From Sporocytophaga sp. (GTDB lineage Bacteria > Bacteroidota > Bacteroidia > Cytophagales > Cytophagaceae): 64,000 bases of DNA. Positions 45,401 through 57,300 of this stretch are shown in pieces. Numbering within the stretch: position 1 is the first letter of the stretch; each line of letters opens with the position of its first letter. The stretch spans positions 372,001-436,000 of the forward strand of contig NZ_JAGHZZ010000003.1 in assembly GCF_017745095.1 (NCBI RefSeq), read 5' to 3'. The translations under genes and the position numbers were made by a program. The notes beneath the pieces were generated by a model. The model saw only the letters and a program-made list of their open reading frames with translations, was not told where the DNA came from and did not search any database.

Positions 45401-48400
45401 CCGTATCACTTCTTTTTGAGGAAGCTAAGGGTTGCAATGTCAATTCAATTGGTGATAATTTTGAGTTACCTGAAATACTGTCTTCGAGGTTAATCGCTCC
45501 AAGAGAATTATTTAACTGTATTCCTTGTGGCTTGGAAAGGAAAGTATCAGCAATATTGTCATTTACTTGTAGAGAATCTATTAACTTTATTTCCTGAGGC
45601 TTTTCAACAATAGACTTTAATGTGATCGTATTTATTTCATCCGAGCCATTCAATTGTATTGCCTGTGGCTTACTTTTTACTCTTTCCGGAAAACTACTAA
45701 CGTTTACTGGTAAAACAACTTCTTTATTGACTTTCAGGGGAGCACTTATTTTAATTTGTTGTAAAGACAATCCTTTCATCTGCACACAGACATTACCATG
45801 TTTATCGCAGAGGTCAACATCTAACTTGATGATCTGATCATTCGGATTGTTTCCTTCATTATAACGTACCCAAGCATACATCTCATTCTTACAGGCAGTT
45901 GTTATGCGCAATGCGTCCAGAGAAAATGGCAAAAGAGGGAATCTCAACTGTTGTTGCAAATCAGCAATTAAACAAATAGATACTTGCAAAACACCTTCAA
46001 TTATGCTAGGATTCAAAACAAAATCTTTCTGGTTTTTTTCAACCGAAGCCGGTAAAGACAGGTGTGCAAGAAGTTGTTTATCACCTTTATAGACAGAAGA
46101 TATCCCTTGATATGCAGCGCCATAATGAAGGCCTAGTGAAGAAAAGAATGTATAAAGGCCCGCAGGTTCTAATCTGGAAAATCCCCTATTCTGAACAAGG
46201 TTCATTATATCAATTCTGGCAGGAGCCTGTTCTTTGTAATAAACAGCCTCTCCCTGGCAATGAACAACCTCCTGATCATTTTCATGGCTGAGGACATCAT
46301 AACTAACCTGTCCTTTTTCTTCTCCAAACAAAGCCACTGTAACTTTCTTATTCTCATTAGCAATAAAAGGTTGTCCCCAAATCAAATTACTTAGTTCCAG
46401 AACAGAAGATCGTTGATTATTAGGTGATGCTAGTTCAACTGCTTTGCGAATCATTTCCAGATATACCGCTGCTGACAGAACCTTTTGTTTAGAGCCATCG
46501 TCAGTATTCATTTGATGGTCTGCTATGAAAAATTCTTCACCTGTAAAAGCGGAACTGAAGCTCACTTGGCTCAAATCAGAAGTGTTTGTATGAACCAAAG
46601 GATGAAGTATTGATGGCTTATTTACCGTTAAAGAATTTTTTCCATTATTCAATAAATCAACCCAATATCTTTCTCTCGCAAAAGGGTATACAGGAAGGCT
46701 AATAAACTTTGGCTTTACTTCATTATAAAGTTTATTCCAATCCAGGTCCAAACCATTCACCCATAAGTCAAGTAATTTAGCTAGCTTCTTATGTGCAACC
46801 CATTTATCTATTGTTTCCTGGAAGTCAGGATCCTCACTTAATAAGGCGATAGGTCCTTTTTTGTGATTAGCTTGTCCATGATAGAAGCCATCAATTTCAG
46901 GAACACCATTTACGCAAGCTGTTAGCTTTTCAGCTAGTTCTTCAATCGAGTGAACAATAAAACCTACCCTTTCAACCATCGCTTCTCTTCCAATCTGTAG
47001 CGTATATGCCAGAGCAACAAGGTCAATCTGATTTGCTGAATTTGTTTTCGAAAGTGAGGAGTTAACAAACTTTAACAGATCCTTGATCTTTTGTTTTAAC
47101 TGTTCTTCCGTTCTAGCTGAAAGAAGAATGAGGGCTTCTGCCATTTGCTGATGTTGTTTTTCAGCAGGCGACACATATTCTTCAATGATGAGGTGGGCAT
47201 TCGATCCTCCTGCACCAAAGGATGACAAACCTGCAATTCTTGGTTGCAGCTTACCATCTATCACAGGTTGCTCCCAGGTTTTTAATTTCTGATTAACTAT
47301 AAAAGGTGTTTTTGTAAAATCTATATATGGATTCAGGACTTTGGAATGCAATGAAGGAACTATTTGTTTATGCTTCATTTGTAATAAGACTTTAGTAAGC
47401 CCTGCAATTCCTGCAGCGGATTCACAATGACCTATATTGGACTTGGCCGATCCTATCAAACAAAAACCTGTATCATCTGTCTGCTTTTGAAAAGCCTGAC
47501 TTAATGCAGCAATCTCAATAGGGTCACCCAACTTGGTTCCCGTACCATGAGCTTCGATATAACTGATCTGACGGGCATTTACATTTGCGTCTGTAAGTGC
47601 CCTGCTAATCATGCTGGCCTGAGCCTGCGGATTTGGAACGCTATAACCATTGGTCTTCCCTCCATGATTGAGCGTGCTGCCTTTGATAACTCCGTAAATA
47701 TGATTACCATCCTTAATCGCTTCAGATAGACGCTTTAAAACAACTACACCCACGCCTTCCCCGGGAATATATCCATCTCCGCCTTCGCCAAAGCTTTGAC
47801 AGTGACCATCACTGGATATGAATTGTCCGGCACTTATCACCAGATATTTGTTAGGATGTATACTAACATTGACTCCACCTGCAATTGCTAAATTGGTTCG
47901 TCCCTGATTCAAATCCTGACATGCAAGATGGATTGCTGTTAAAGAAGACGAGCACATTGTATCCACCGTCATACTTGGTCCATGCAGGTTCAGAATATAT
48001 GATACCCGATTGGCAATACTCGCATAGCTGGTGCCGATCCCCATACGATTACCCAATGCGCTCGCTTGTGCACCAAACAATTGGTATTCACCATACATTA
48101 CGCCAACATAAACCCCTACTTGCCCTGGCAAATCCTGTTCTTCAGCAATTTGCAAACTTGCACGGGTATAACCGGCATCTTCCATTGCCATCCATGAATG
48201 CTGTAAAAACAGGCGCTCCTGAGGATCTATTAATGCAGCTTCACGAGGAGAAATATTAAAAAAGCGAGGATCAAATTCATCAACTCCTTCAATGAAACCG
48301 CCCCATTTACTATAATGATGTCCACCTTTTGATCTGTCTTCAGTATAATAATCTTTCCAGTCCCAACGCTCTTTTGGCACTTCAATGATGCAATCTTTAC

Positions 48401-51290
48401 CATTACTCAGATTTTGCCAATATTCTTCAATATTAAATGCTTCTGGGTAACGGCCACTTAAACCAACAATAGCAATTGGCTCTGTCTTCTTTGAATGCTT
48501 AGATTTTGTTGGAGGATTAACACCACGCTGCCTGCTAATACGTCTGTCCGAATTAACTTTAGCTTTAACCAGAGGCTTTGGTTCAAGTACAGGACTAGCA
48601 TTTCTTTCTACAGCTACATTATCAGTCTTAAAGATTTGATTCAATACATCTGGATGGGATTTGATAAAGTATTCAGCTAACTCGCGAATAGTCTGATATT
48701 CGAAAAACAAAGTTTTAGATAATGTTCCAAAAGTTTTTTCCAACTGATTGGTCAGGTTCATCGCTAAAATTGAATCGATACCATATTTCTCTAATGGAGC
48801 CTGTGTATCAATTTTATGCGCTTGCAGCTTTAACAAACCTGAAAATTGCTTTTTCAGATATTCTTCTGTTTGCTCGTTTAGAGGTTTTATATCCTTACTA
48901 GCTACTATAACTTGCTTCACCGGACGCGCAATTGAAGATGACTCCACCTCTGGCTGATGAATTTTATCTGCAATTAAATTCTTACGTAATTGATTAAGAT
49001 CTCCCTGTGCTACAAGTATTTGATTGTATTGTAAAGTAAGGCTTTGATAAAATACTCGCATTCCTGCTTCAGTAGGCATGGGATACATTCCTCTTTGCTG
49101 CATCCATTTCTGGCTTTCCTGATCAGCTCCCATTCCACCCTCCTGCCATAAGGCCCAATTAAAGGAGATTGTCTTACCAAATCTTTTATTCTGAGAGGAC
49201 AACTCATTGCGATACATTGCAAATTGATCCATAAATCCATTCGCAACTGCATAATCGGATTGGCCACTATTTCCGGTAACGGAGGCGCCTGAAGAAAACA
49301 GTACCATGAAATCCAGATCGATGTCCTTTGCTGCAACATCTAAATTGTATGTACCGATTACTTTTGGACTGAGAACATCATTAAACTCTTTAGCTGTTTT
49401 CTTTATAATAAAACTATCAGAAATCATCCCGGCACTGTGAATAATGCCATTCAGCTGATTGTAATTCTTTTTGATAGAAGAAATAAGTCGATGTACCTGA
49501 TCAAGATCAGCGATATCAAGCTGTTTGTATACGACTTGGCCTTTCTCACATGGTAACTTACTCAATAGAGCTTGTTTCTCTGTGTTTAACTCTGAACGTC
49601 CTGTTAATATAACTCTGGCATTCTTTGACTGTCTGAGAATTTCTTTCGTAAATAAAATTCCCAATCCTCCTAACCCTCCAGTGATGAGGTAAACGCCCTG
49701 ATCTTTGAAACCAATTGATGGATAATTCTCAGTTTCTTGTATTTCCTTTAATCTTAAAACATGACGCGAACCCGGAGTATACTTAATTATACTGTCTTGC
49801 GGTCTTGCCACATTTTCCTGCAATTGTTTTACTAAATCTTCTTCAGTAAATTTTGAATCAGAAAGAACTATCTGACCGAAAAACTTTGGATTCTCCTGAG
49901 CTGCCGATTTAAGTAATCCAGACAGACCCATGAAAACTCCTCCATTAATGCTCTCTTCCCTGACTCCAATGACAATTTGAACCATCACCTTATCAAAGGT
50001 CTTCTCCTTAAGAACCTTTTGGATCAGTTCGAAACAAGCAAGAGAAATTTCACTATAGCTTTCTGAAATACTTATCTGTGTAATATGAAATTTATGGCAG
50101 ATGCCTTGCGGAGTCAAAGCTTCCACTTTCTTTTCATCAATATTATCAAGATTTATCAGAACAATGTGCTGCTTGCTAAACGTCAATTGATTTGATTTCA
50201 CATGTGATCCAGGCTGCACTAAATCCCAAACCGGCACAGCAAGCATAGTTCCTATACTTTCATTTTCAGGTTCTTTCTCAATGATATTTGATTCTATATT
50301 GATTACTCGTGAAGAAAAACCACGCAACTGAACACATACATTTCCATCCTGATCACACAGGTCAATATCCATTTTAGTAATTTTATCATCTTGCTTACCA
50401 CCTTGTGAATAGCGAACCCAGGCAAACATCTCTTTTGTGCATGGTGAGATCACACGAATTGATTCCAGCGCAAAAGGAAGTGATTGAGTACGCTCACTTG
50501 GCAGGTTGTTAAAATCTGCTATTAAACCTATCGCCGTTTGCAAGGCTCCATCTATTAAGCTTGGATGAAGCTGGTAATTTTTAAGAGTATTACTAACTGA
50601 AGCAGGTAAACTTAAGCCAGCAACCAATTGTCTATTGCCTTTATAGATGGCAGTTAATGATTGATGTGAAGGGCCAAACGCAAGACCTAATTTTTTATAG
50701 ACTGAGTATACGTTGGACGCTTCTATTCTACCTTCCAGCATTTGCCCTTTCAACTGCTCTCTATCAAACTTAATAGATTCCGGCTTGCTGATAAATCTGG
50801 CTTGTCCCTGACAATGGATCGTTTCCTGCTGGTTTCCTTCACCATCTTTTTCTACGCTATAGATCTCAAAATCCACTTCACCTTCATTGATCTCTTCATC
50901 ACTTGCGAACAAGGCTATAGTAACTTGCTTTTGATGATTGACGACAAGAGGTTGTAACCAAACCACACTATGCAATTCAAGGATAGAGTCTTGTTCTGCT
51001 GGCATAGCCTTTTCAACTGCCGCTCTTATCATTTCCAGATAGGCAGCACCAGGCAGGACCTTTTGTCCGTTTACCACATGATCTTTCAGGAAAGATTCTT
51101 CTTCTGTAAAAACTGAAGTATAGCTTTGCTGAGTCAGATCAGAAGTATTATCGTGCAATAAAGGATGAATATGTGCCTTTATTGAAGTTGATGAATGAAG
51201 AGAATATTGTTTAATAAGAGCTAGGGCGTTTGCCTTTGACAATCGCTTGCTCTTTAATTCCGAAACCACATATTCTATAAAATTAGCCAT
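44745..51290 (-). CDS. Trans-AT polyketide synthase B: DH-KR-ACP-KS-DH*-ACP-ACP (2181 aa)
   Basis: Domains, approximate residues: docking segment 1-30, DH 47-327 (DHVVNGQKVLP and HPSLIDGALQ, complete), KR 350-770 with GGLGGLG and Tyr/Asn in SDYAVANGF, ACP 804-880 (GIDSILAMNL), KS 934-1370 (DTMCSSS, EAHGTGT, KSNIGH), linker to YPFARERYW, altered DH 1556-1839, repeat-bearing linker 1851-1960, ACP 1964-2040 and ACP 2089-2174. The final ACPs have LDSIVGVEW with Trp at Ser+6. The second DH has His in DHQMN, but an insertion follows, the motif Pro is Ser, and the second catalytic Asp is Glu (NPSIIEGVLQ). The KR has Asp in HSAGMISDSF (B-type). It starts 33 nt after protein A, with AAAGAGG upstream. 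No AT domain. Confidence 0.94.
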   Translation of the reverse strand: MANFIEYVVSELKSKRLSKANALALIKQYSLHSSTSIKAHIHPLLHDNTSDLTQQSYTSVFTEEESFLKDHVVNGQKVLPGAAYLEMIRAAVEKAMPAEQDSILELHSVVWLQPLVVNHQKQVTIALFASDEEINEGEVDFEIYSVEKDGEGNQQETIHCQGQARFISKPESIKFDREQLKGQMLEGRIEASNVYSVYKKLGLAFGPSHQSLTAIYKGNRQLVAGLSLPASVSNTLKNYQLHPSLIDGALQTAIGLIADFNNLPSERTQSLPFALESIRVISPCTKEMFAWVRYSQGGKQDDKITKMDIDLCDQDGNVCVQLRGFSSRVINIESNIIEKEPENESIGTMLAVPVWDLVQPGSHVKSNQLTFSKQHIVLINLDNIDEKKVEALTPQGICHKFHITQISISESYSEISLACFELIQKVLKEKTFDKVMVQIVIGVREESINGGVFMGLSGLLKSAAQENPKFFGQIVLSDSKFTEEDLVKQLQENVARPQDSIIKYTPGSRHVLRLKEIQETENYPSIGFKDQGVYLITGGLGGLGILFTKEILRQSKNARVILTGRSELNTEKQALLSKLPCEKGQVVYKQLDIADLDQVHRLISSIKKNYNQLNGIIHSAGMISDSFIIKKTAKEFNDVLSPKVIGTYNLDVAAKDIDLDFMVLFSSGASVTGNSGQSDYAVANGFMDQFAMYRNELSSQNKRFGKTISFNWALWQEGGMGADQESQKWMQQRGMYPMPTEAGMRVFYQSLTLQYNQILVAQGDLNQLRKNLIADKIHQPEVESSSIARPVKQVIVASKDIKPLNEQTEEYLKKQFSGLLKLQAHKIDTQAPLEKYGIDSILAMNLTNQLEKTFGTLSKTLFFEYQTIRELAEYFIKSHPDVLNQIFKTDNVAVERNASPVLEPKPLVKAKVNSDRRISRQRGVNPPTKSKHSKKTEPIAIVGLSGRYPEAFNIEEYWQNLSNGKDCIIEVPKERWDWKDYYTEDRSKGGHHYSKWGGFIEGVDEFDPRFFNISPREAALIDPQERLFLQHSWMAMEDAGYTRASLQIAEEQDLPGQVGVYVGVMYGEYQLFGAQASALGNRMGIGTSYASIANRVSYILNLHGPSMTVDTMCSSSLTAIHLACQDLNQGRTNLAIAGGVNVSIHPNKYLVISAGQFISSDGHCQSFGEGGDGYIPGEGVGVVVLKRLSEAIKDGNHIYGVIKGSTLNHGGKTNGYSVPNPQAQASMISRALTDANVNARQISYIEAHGTGTKLGDPIEIAALSQAFQKQTDDTGFCLIGSAKSNIGHCESAAGIAGLTKVLLQMKHKQIVPSLHSKVLNPYIDFTKTPFIVNQKLKTWEQPVIDGKLQPRIAGLSSFGAGGSNAHLIIEEYVSPAEKQHQQMAEALILLSARTEEQLKQKIKDLLKFVNSSLSKTNSANQIDLVALAYTLQIGREAMVERVGFIVHSIEELAEKLTACVNGVPEIDGFYHGQANHKKGPIALLSEDPDFQETIDKWVAHKKLAKLLDLWVNGLDLDWNKLYNEVKPKFISLPVYPFARERYWVDLLNNGKNSLTVNKPSILHPLVHTNTSDLSQVSFSSAFTGEEFFIADHQMNTDDGSKQKVLSAAVYLEMIRKAVELASPNNQRSSVLELSNLIWGQPFIANENKKVTVALFGEEKGQVSYDVLSHENDQEVVHCQGEAVYYKEQAPARIDIMNLVQNRGFSRLEPAGLYTFFSSLGLHYGAAYQGISSVYKGDKQLLAHLSLPASVEKNQKDFVLNPSIIEGVLQVSICLIADLQQQLRFPLLPFSLDALRITTACKNEMYAWVRYNEGNNPNDQIIKLDVDLCDKHGNVCVQMKGLSLQQIKISAPLKVNKEVVLPVNVSSFPERVKSKPQAIQLNGSDEINTITLKSIVEKPQEIKLIDSLQVNDNIADTFLSKPQGIQLNNSLGAINLEDSISGNSKLSPIELTLQPLASSKRSDTEYTKDQIQEILISSLAEALYLKPSEIDVHKSFIDLGLDSIVGVEWIKFINKTLGLEISSTKIYDYATIKELALFLSKEIENAQTPEQAEVLFPLVAEPQSEYVLEGVENLSPGNVSLEPLTPINEQGLVYNKEHIQHVLIASLAEALYLKPSEIDIDKSFTDMGLDSIVGVEWVKFINKKLGLDISSTRIYDYATIKELATFLTKELKSVSVSTLSEM
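45505..45673 (-). repeat. Triplicated linker motif in synthase B
   Basis: Three decapeptides, KPQAIQLNGS, KPQEIKLIDS and KPQGIQLNNS, occur about 66-68 nt apart in the flexible linker before the tandem ACPs. A looser version (EPKQVSID, EPRKIFIG, KPSEISIV) occurs in synthase A before its crotonase domains at 62164-62290. They may be short docking epitopes or simply linker repeats. Confidence 0.6.
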
Positions 51291-51323
51291 CCTCTTTCTC
51301 TTTTTATGGTTGTTCCTAATGAA

Positions 51324-54300
51324 TTAAGCTAGACTAGTTAATAATTTAATAGCCTGTTCAGTATCTATTGAGTCATTATCAATTCTATTGATGATATCCT
51401 CTATGGACTCTAAATTTGCATTTGTCATCAATTTATTGTCTGTTGCCCGATTCAGATCCAGGCTGTCGATCCAGTATCTTTCCTTAGAGAAAGGATATCC
51501 AGGCAAACTGATACGTTTTGGTTTCACATCGCTGTATAATTTATCCCACTCCAATTCCAGTCCTTTGACCCATAGATCCAAAAGCTTGGAAAGCTTGTTT
51601 CTGCTGATCCATTTGTCAACAGCTTCTTTCATATCATCATCCTGGCTGATGATACTTATAGCTTCGCTCTTTCTCTTTACTATCCCAGTTAACATATTTT
51701 CAACATGTTGCTCTCCATGAATATAAGCTTCAAGCTTTTCAGCTAACTGACTTAAAGAATTGACTATAAATCCAAGTCTATGCTCCATTGCTTCCCTTGC
51801 AATCTGCAGGGTATATGCTACTGAGACAAGGTCAATTTTAGGAATTGAATTGGTAGCCTGCTCTAATGACTGATTTTTAACTAAATCAGATGTGCGGATA
51901 AAATTCAACAGATCTTGGGCCTTTTGCTTCAGTTGTTCCTCATTTCTGGCAGATAGCGGGATAATCACATTTATCTTTTGGTCACTAACATCTGAAGTTA
52001 AACCTTCTGTCGGTGGTATGTATTCCTGAACAATGAGATGTGCATTAGCTCCACCGGCGCCAAAAGAAGATATACCTGCAATTCTTGGTTTTTCCTTCCC
52101 ATCAATTACTGGTCTGTCCCAGTCGCTCAGTTTTCGATTTACGTCAAATGGTGTTTTCTGGAAGTCAATATGTGGATTCAACTTCTCTGCATGCAAGGAT
52201 GGAACAATCTGCTGATACTTCATTTGCAGCAGAACTTTTGTGAATCCTGATATTCCAGCTGCTGCCTCCAGATGACCTATATTGGATTTGACAGAGCCTA
52301 TCTTACAATAACCTGTATCCTGTGTATCCTTGGAGAACGCCTGTTTTAACCCTGTTATCTCTATTGGATCACCAAGTTCTGTACCGGTTCCGTGTGCTTC
52401 AATGTAACTGATGTCGCGTGCATTAATTCCCGCTTTATCTATTGCACGACGAATTAATTCAGCCTGAGCAGTAGGATTCGGAACGGTGTAACCATTTGTT
52501 TTTCCTCCATGGTTTACATTTGTTGCCAGAATTACTCCTTGAATATTATCATTATCTCTGATTGCATCTGCCAAAGGTCTTAATAAAACAACTCCAACCC
52601 CCTCTCCAGGAACAAAGCCATTTCCTCCTTCACCAAAGCTTTTACAAAGACCATCTTTAGAGAACATATGCTGTGCAGACATATCAACATAACTTGAAGG
52701 ATGTACATAAACATTGACTCCACCAACAAATGCAAGGTCACAATCTCCACGATGTATATGTTCACAAGCTTCATGAATAGCAGTCAGAGACGAAGAACAC
52801 ATAGTATCAATTGGCATACTCGGACCGTTGATATCCAGGAAGTAAGACAAGCGATTAGCTACTGATCCAAAAGATGTGTGAGGATAAAATTTCTCCTCTC
52901 TGATGGCTTGGGTTGATCCGTAGAGGTTATATCCAGGTCTTGTCACACCTGCAAATACACCAACTTTACGATTGAATTTATTCTGTAATGCACCGCGAGT
53001 ATAACCCGAATTTTCAAGCGCATGCCAGGCCGCTTGTAAAAACAGCCTTTCCTGAGGGTCCATGTTCAATGCATCCCTAGGTGAGATACCAAAGAACAAA
53101 GCATCAAATTCTGAAAACTCATTTATAAAACCACCCCACTTAGAATAGCTCTTCCCTTGTTCTATAGCAAGCTTTTCATCCTGCTCAAAGAACTCATCCA
53201 GAGACCAGCGTTCATTCGGAATTTCGCTTATACTATTTTTACCTGATTTGAGGTTTTCCCAATATTTCTCTAAGTTAGGAGCCTCAGGATATAGACCGCT
53301 GATTCCTATAACTGCGATTGGCCCTTTATCTTGCACCAGGCTCGAAACGGTTTGCACAGCATTTCGCGACAGAAGACGTCCTGATCTGCCAAATGCCGAT
53401 CCGCTATTAATCTTAGAAGGTTGAATGGTGGATTGAACGGATGGCTGAACATTAGTTGATCTTTCCTCGATTGGCTGAACATCCAATTCAAACTGCGTCT
53501 GCAAGGTTGGCTTCTGAGTTTCTATCAGATGTTTTGCCAATGCATTGATCGTTTGATATTCAAATAGTAGTGTGCTACTTATATCACTAAAGTTTTTCTT
53601 TAACTGCTCATTAACCAGACCAATTATAATAGAATCAATACCATAGCTTTCAAGTGGTTCAGAAGCATCAATTTGATTGCTACTTATTTTTAAAACTGAT
53701 CCAATCAATTGTTTTAAATAAACAACAGTTTTTTCCAACAACAGATCGTCATTCAATTTTACAGTATTAATTACAGGTTTAATTTCTGTCTTAGCAGGAG
53801 TTGGTGCTTTGGGAACATTCACCTCTTTCTTCATTACAACTTTATTAAAGCCAGCTTTCTGTTTCTGTCTTACCACTCCATTGCTCACTCCAAGAATGAT
53901 CTGTTGCCCTAACCTGTTTACTTCTTTTGATGGAAAAGCGACCAAATCAAATCCTTCCTCTTCAAGAACTTCTTTCCATGATTCAGCATATAAACCGGGA
54001 GCACCAGGAATACGGATTGCATCATCCTCATTCAACCACCAGCCTTCCAGCAGACCGAAAGTTAAATGACTATACAGAGACCTTTCAATAAGTTCATTCA
54101 ATAGGAGGATACCATTATTGCGAAGGACCGCTTTGGTATTTCTTAACGTATTTCGAATATTTTTAGTAGCATGTAATACGTTGGCAGCAATTACAAAATC
54201 ATATTCATCCAAACTAATATTCTGACCTTCGATCGGCTCTTCAACATTAAATATTGCTGTGCGCAGATAAGGTGCCTGAGGAGCATAATTATTTTCTGCA

Positions 54301-57300
54301 TGGAATAAAAAGGCCTTAGAAAGATCAGTGTAGCAGTATTCAGCAATTTGACTCTGATATGGACGAAGTTTTTCAAGGATCCCAACTGTAGTAGCACCTG
54401 TACCTGCGCCAATTTCAAGAATCCTGATCTTCGCATTAGGATCATCAATTAAGCGAGCCTGAAGTGATGCAATGAAAGCATTTGCCAGACACTCATTATA
54501 TGCTTTTGAAACTTTATCATTTTTATAAACATTTTCAACCATCTCCAGGGATGATTTCGGGAACATAATATCAGTTGCTTTTGTCTTGCCAGTTAATATT
54601 TCTGGCAAAGCATGCACACATTTTTCAACCAGAATATATAAAGCTTTTTTACTTTCGTCCTGATTCCATAGGTTTTTAGCCTTTTCCCATCTATTCCACA
54701 AATCTCTAATGTAAGTTGTATAATCCAGCTCCACGTTCCTTTGACCAGCATTCACATATCCCTTTACCGTAAGAATATTTTTAGCTGCATCCAACCACCT
54801 ATGATAAAATGGAATAATACCCGGCGTGCTGCTGATGATGCTATTCAGGAATTCAGAAAGCAGCAGCTCCATCTCTTCGTCACCCCTTACTTTTACTTCC
54901 TTAAATAGAGCAGGTGGTTCAATCGCCTCTGTCCTTATGAGAGCATTATGAAGATTATCATCAGGCATCGTATTTTCATAAGATGAGATCCATTCATCTC
55001 CAGCGACTATTTCTGATCTTCTGGATTGGATAATTTTGGCTATAGATATCTGATTGAAACTACCTGAAAGAAGCTGATCCAAAGATTTCATTCCTTCATT
55101 GGGCTCTATTGGTCTCTGACCACTTTCAAAGAACCTGTTCTTGAAAGAATCGGAAACAGTATCTCCTGCACCAATAGACCAGTAACCCCAGTTTATAACC
55201 TTAACTGCCGCAGGCCATATCTTGCCAAGCTGAAGAGCGAATGTGTCCTTAAAAGTGCATCCAGCAGAATATCCACTTGTTCCTCCTGCTCTCTTGAATG
55301 CGGCATTTGAAGAGAAAAACAGAACAAAATCCAATGGTTCATTTTGGAAGACCTGCGCTATTCTTACAGTGAGATCGACCTTAACCGATAGTATATTCTG
55401 AAAAACTTCTTCTGTTACTTTTTTCAGACTATCATCATAAGCACCAACTGCAGTGTGAACAACTCCGTTTATATTATGATACTTCTCTTTGATTGTTTTA
55501 TATGCCTGCTGTAGTTCATTTAAATTGCTGGCATTGGCTTGAATGTAGTCAGGCCTTTTCCCACATGTAGATAATCTATCCAGCTTTTCCTGAATTTCAT
55601 TATTCATTTCTCTTCTGCCAATCCAGACAACCTGAGCTTGACATTTTTCAATAACATGTTGCGACCAAACTTCACCCAAGCCTCCGCTACCTCCAATTAC
55701 CACATAAACTCCATTGGAACGGTAAATAAGCTTCTCTTGTGGAAGGTCTTTGATCAGCATTAGTTTTTGAAAGAACCACTCTTTGTTTCTGTAAGCATAA
55801 GATGCGCCTTGAGTATCCTGTGGCAAAGTCGACATCTCTGAAAGAGGATTTTCAGCAAATTCCTGCAAATCAAACAGACGTATTTTCCAACGAGGGAATT
55901 CTTTAGCCAAACTTCCTGAGAATCCTTGAAGACCAGCGTGTGTAGGATTCACAACATCGTTTTGCTTCACAAGCTGACTGTTAAATACGATAAGATCCCA
56001 CTCCAGATTCTTTTCCTGATAGCCTAAAGTCATTAAAGATTTAACAATTTTAAAGACCTGAAGAACACCAAGGTTTTGATCTTCAATGATGGATTCCTCC
56101 GTGAGAGTTAGAACAGGGTTGTTTGAACCGATCCATACAATTCTATTAAATGCTTGACCTTTTATTTTTTCTGTAATGACATCTATAGAATCTTTCGAGG
56201 CAATTTCTATGTTGACTATTTTTGATTTACTATATATCTTTTCAATCAGGGTCATCTGACCAATATCTGCACCAATCAGGAGAATGATTCCGTTTTGATT
56301 TGCAGTAGTAATTTCCGCAAAATTGGTAACAAGTTCCCATTTAGGAGTCATCATAACTACCTCTGGTGCGTCTTCAGTCATTGCGGCTGAGGATTTTCCT
56401 GAACTCCTTGAATAATCATATGTGTCATTTCTCAGTGCCAACCCACGCATTAATACAGCACAATTACCTTGTAAGTCCATAAGGTCAATATCCAACATAC
56501 CATCCTGCGCGAATCTTATCCATGCATACATTTCGCTCGCAGTGGCTGCTGATATGGAAAATAAAGTTCCACTTGGCTGAGTCATACCGATAAAATTAGA
56601 ATCTCCAGTTAGAATCATGCAAGCCTGAACTACACTTTCCATTAAACTTGGATGTAAAAAATATTGATTATTTTCAGCAGTGTCTTGTAGCTTAAGCTTA
56701 ACCAACAACTGATCAACTCCTTGGTATACTTCGGTTAGACCTTTAAAAGTACCACCATACTTAATACCTGTATTAGTAAAGGTTTGATACAGAGCATCAA
56801 TTTCCAACTTACCCTGTCCTACTTGTCTTTTTAGTTCTTCTATATCAATCTTGCGCGAAGATGATTTATTGGTAATGACTGCCACTCCCTCACAATGAAT
56901 CTTTCTCTCTCCCTCTTCAGTACTATAAATCTCATATTCAATTTCCCCATTATCACTAGCAAACAGGGCAATTGAGACTTCCGTATTTCCTGCTACAAAT
57001 ATTGGTTCATGCCAAACAATGTTATGTAACTCAATATCTCCAGATTCGATTTGACTTGTAGTAGCCAGCGTTATTGCTTCACGCACCATCTCTACATAAG
57101 CCATTACCGGCAGAACATGTTCTCCTTTGACTTGATGATCTTTAAGGAAGAATTCTTCACCATTGAATGTAGAACTGTAACACTGCTGACTAAGATCTGA
57201 GGTGTTTCTATGCAATAAGGGGTGAAGGACAGTAATATTATTAACCTTTTCTATTACCTGTGTGGAATCTATTTCCTCAATCCAATATCTTTCTTTCGCA

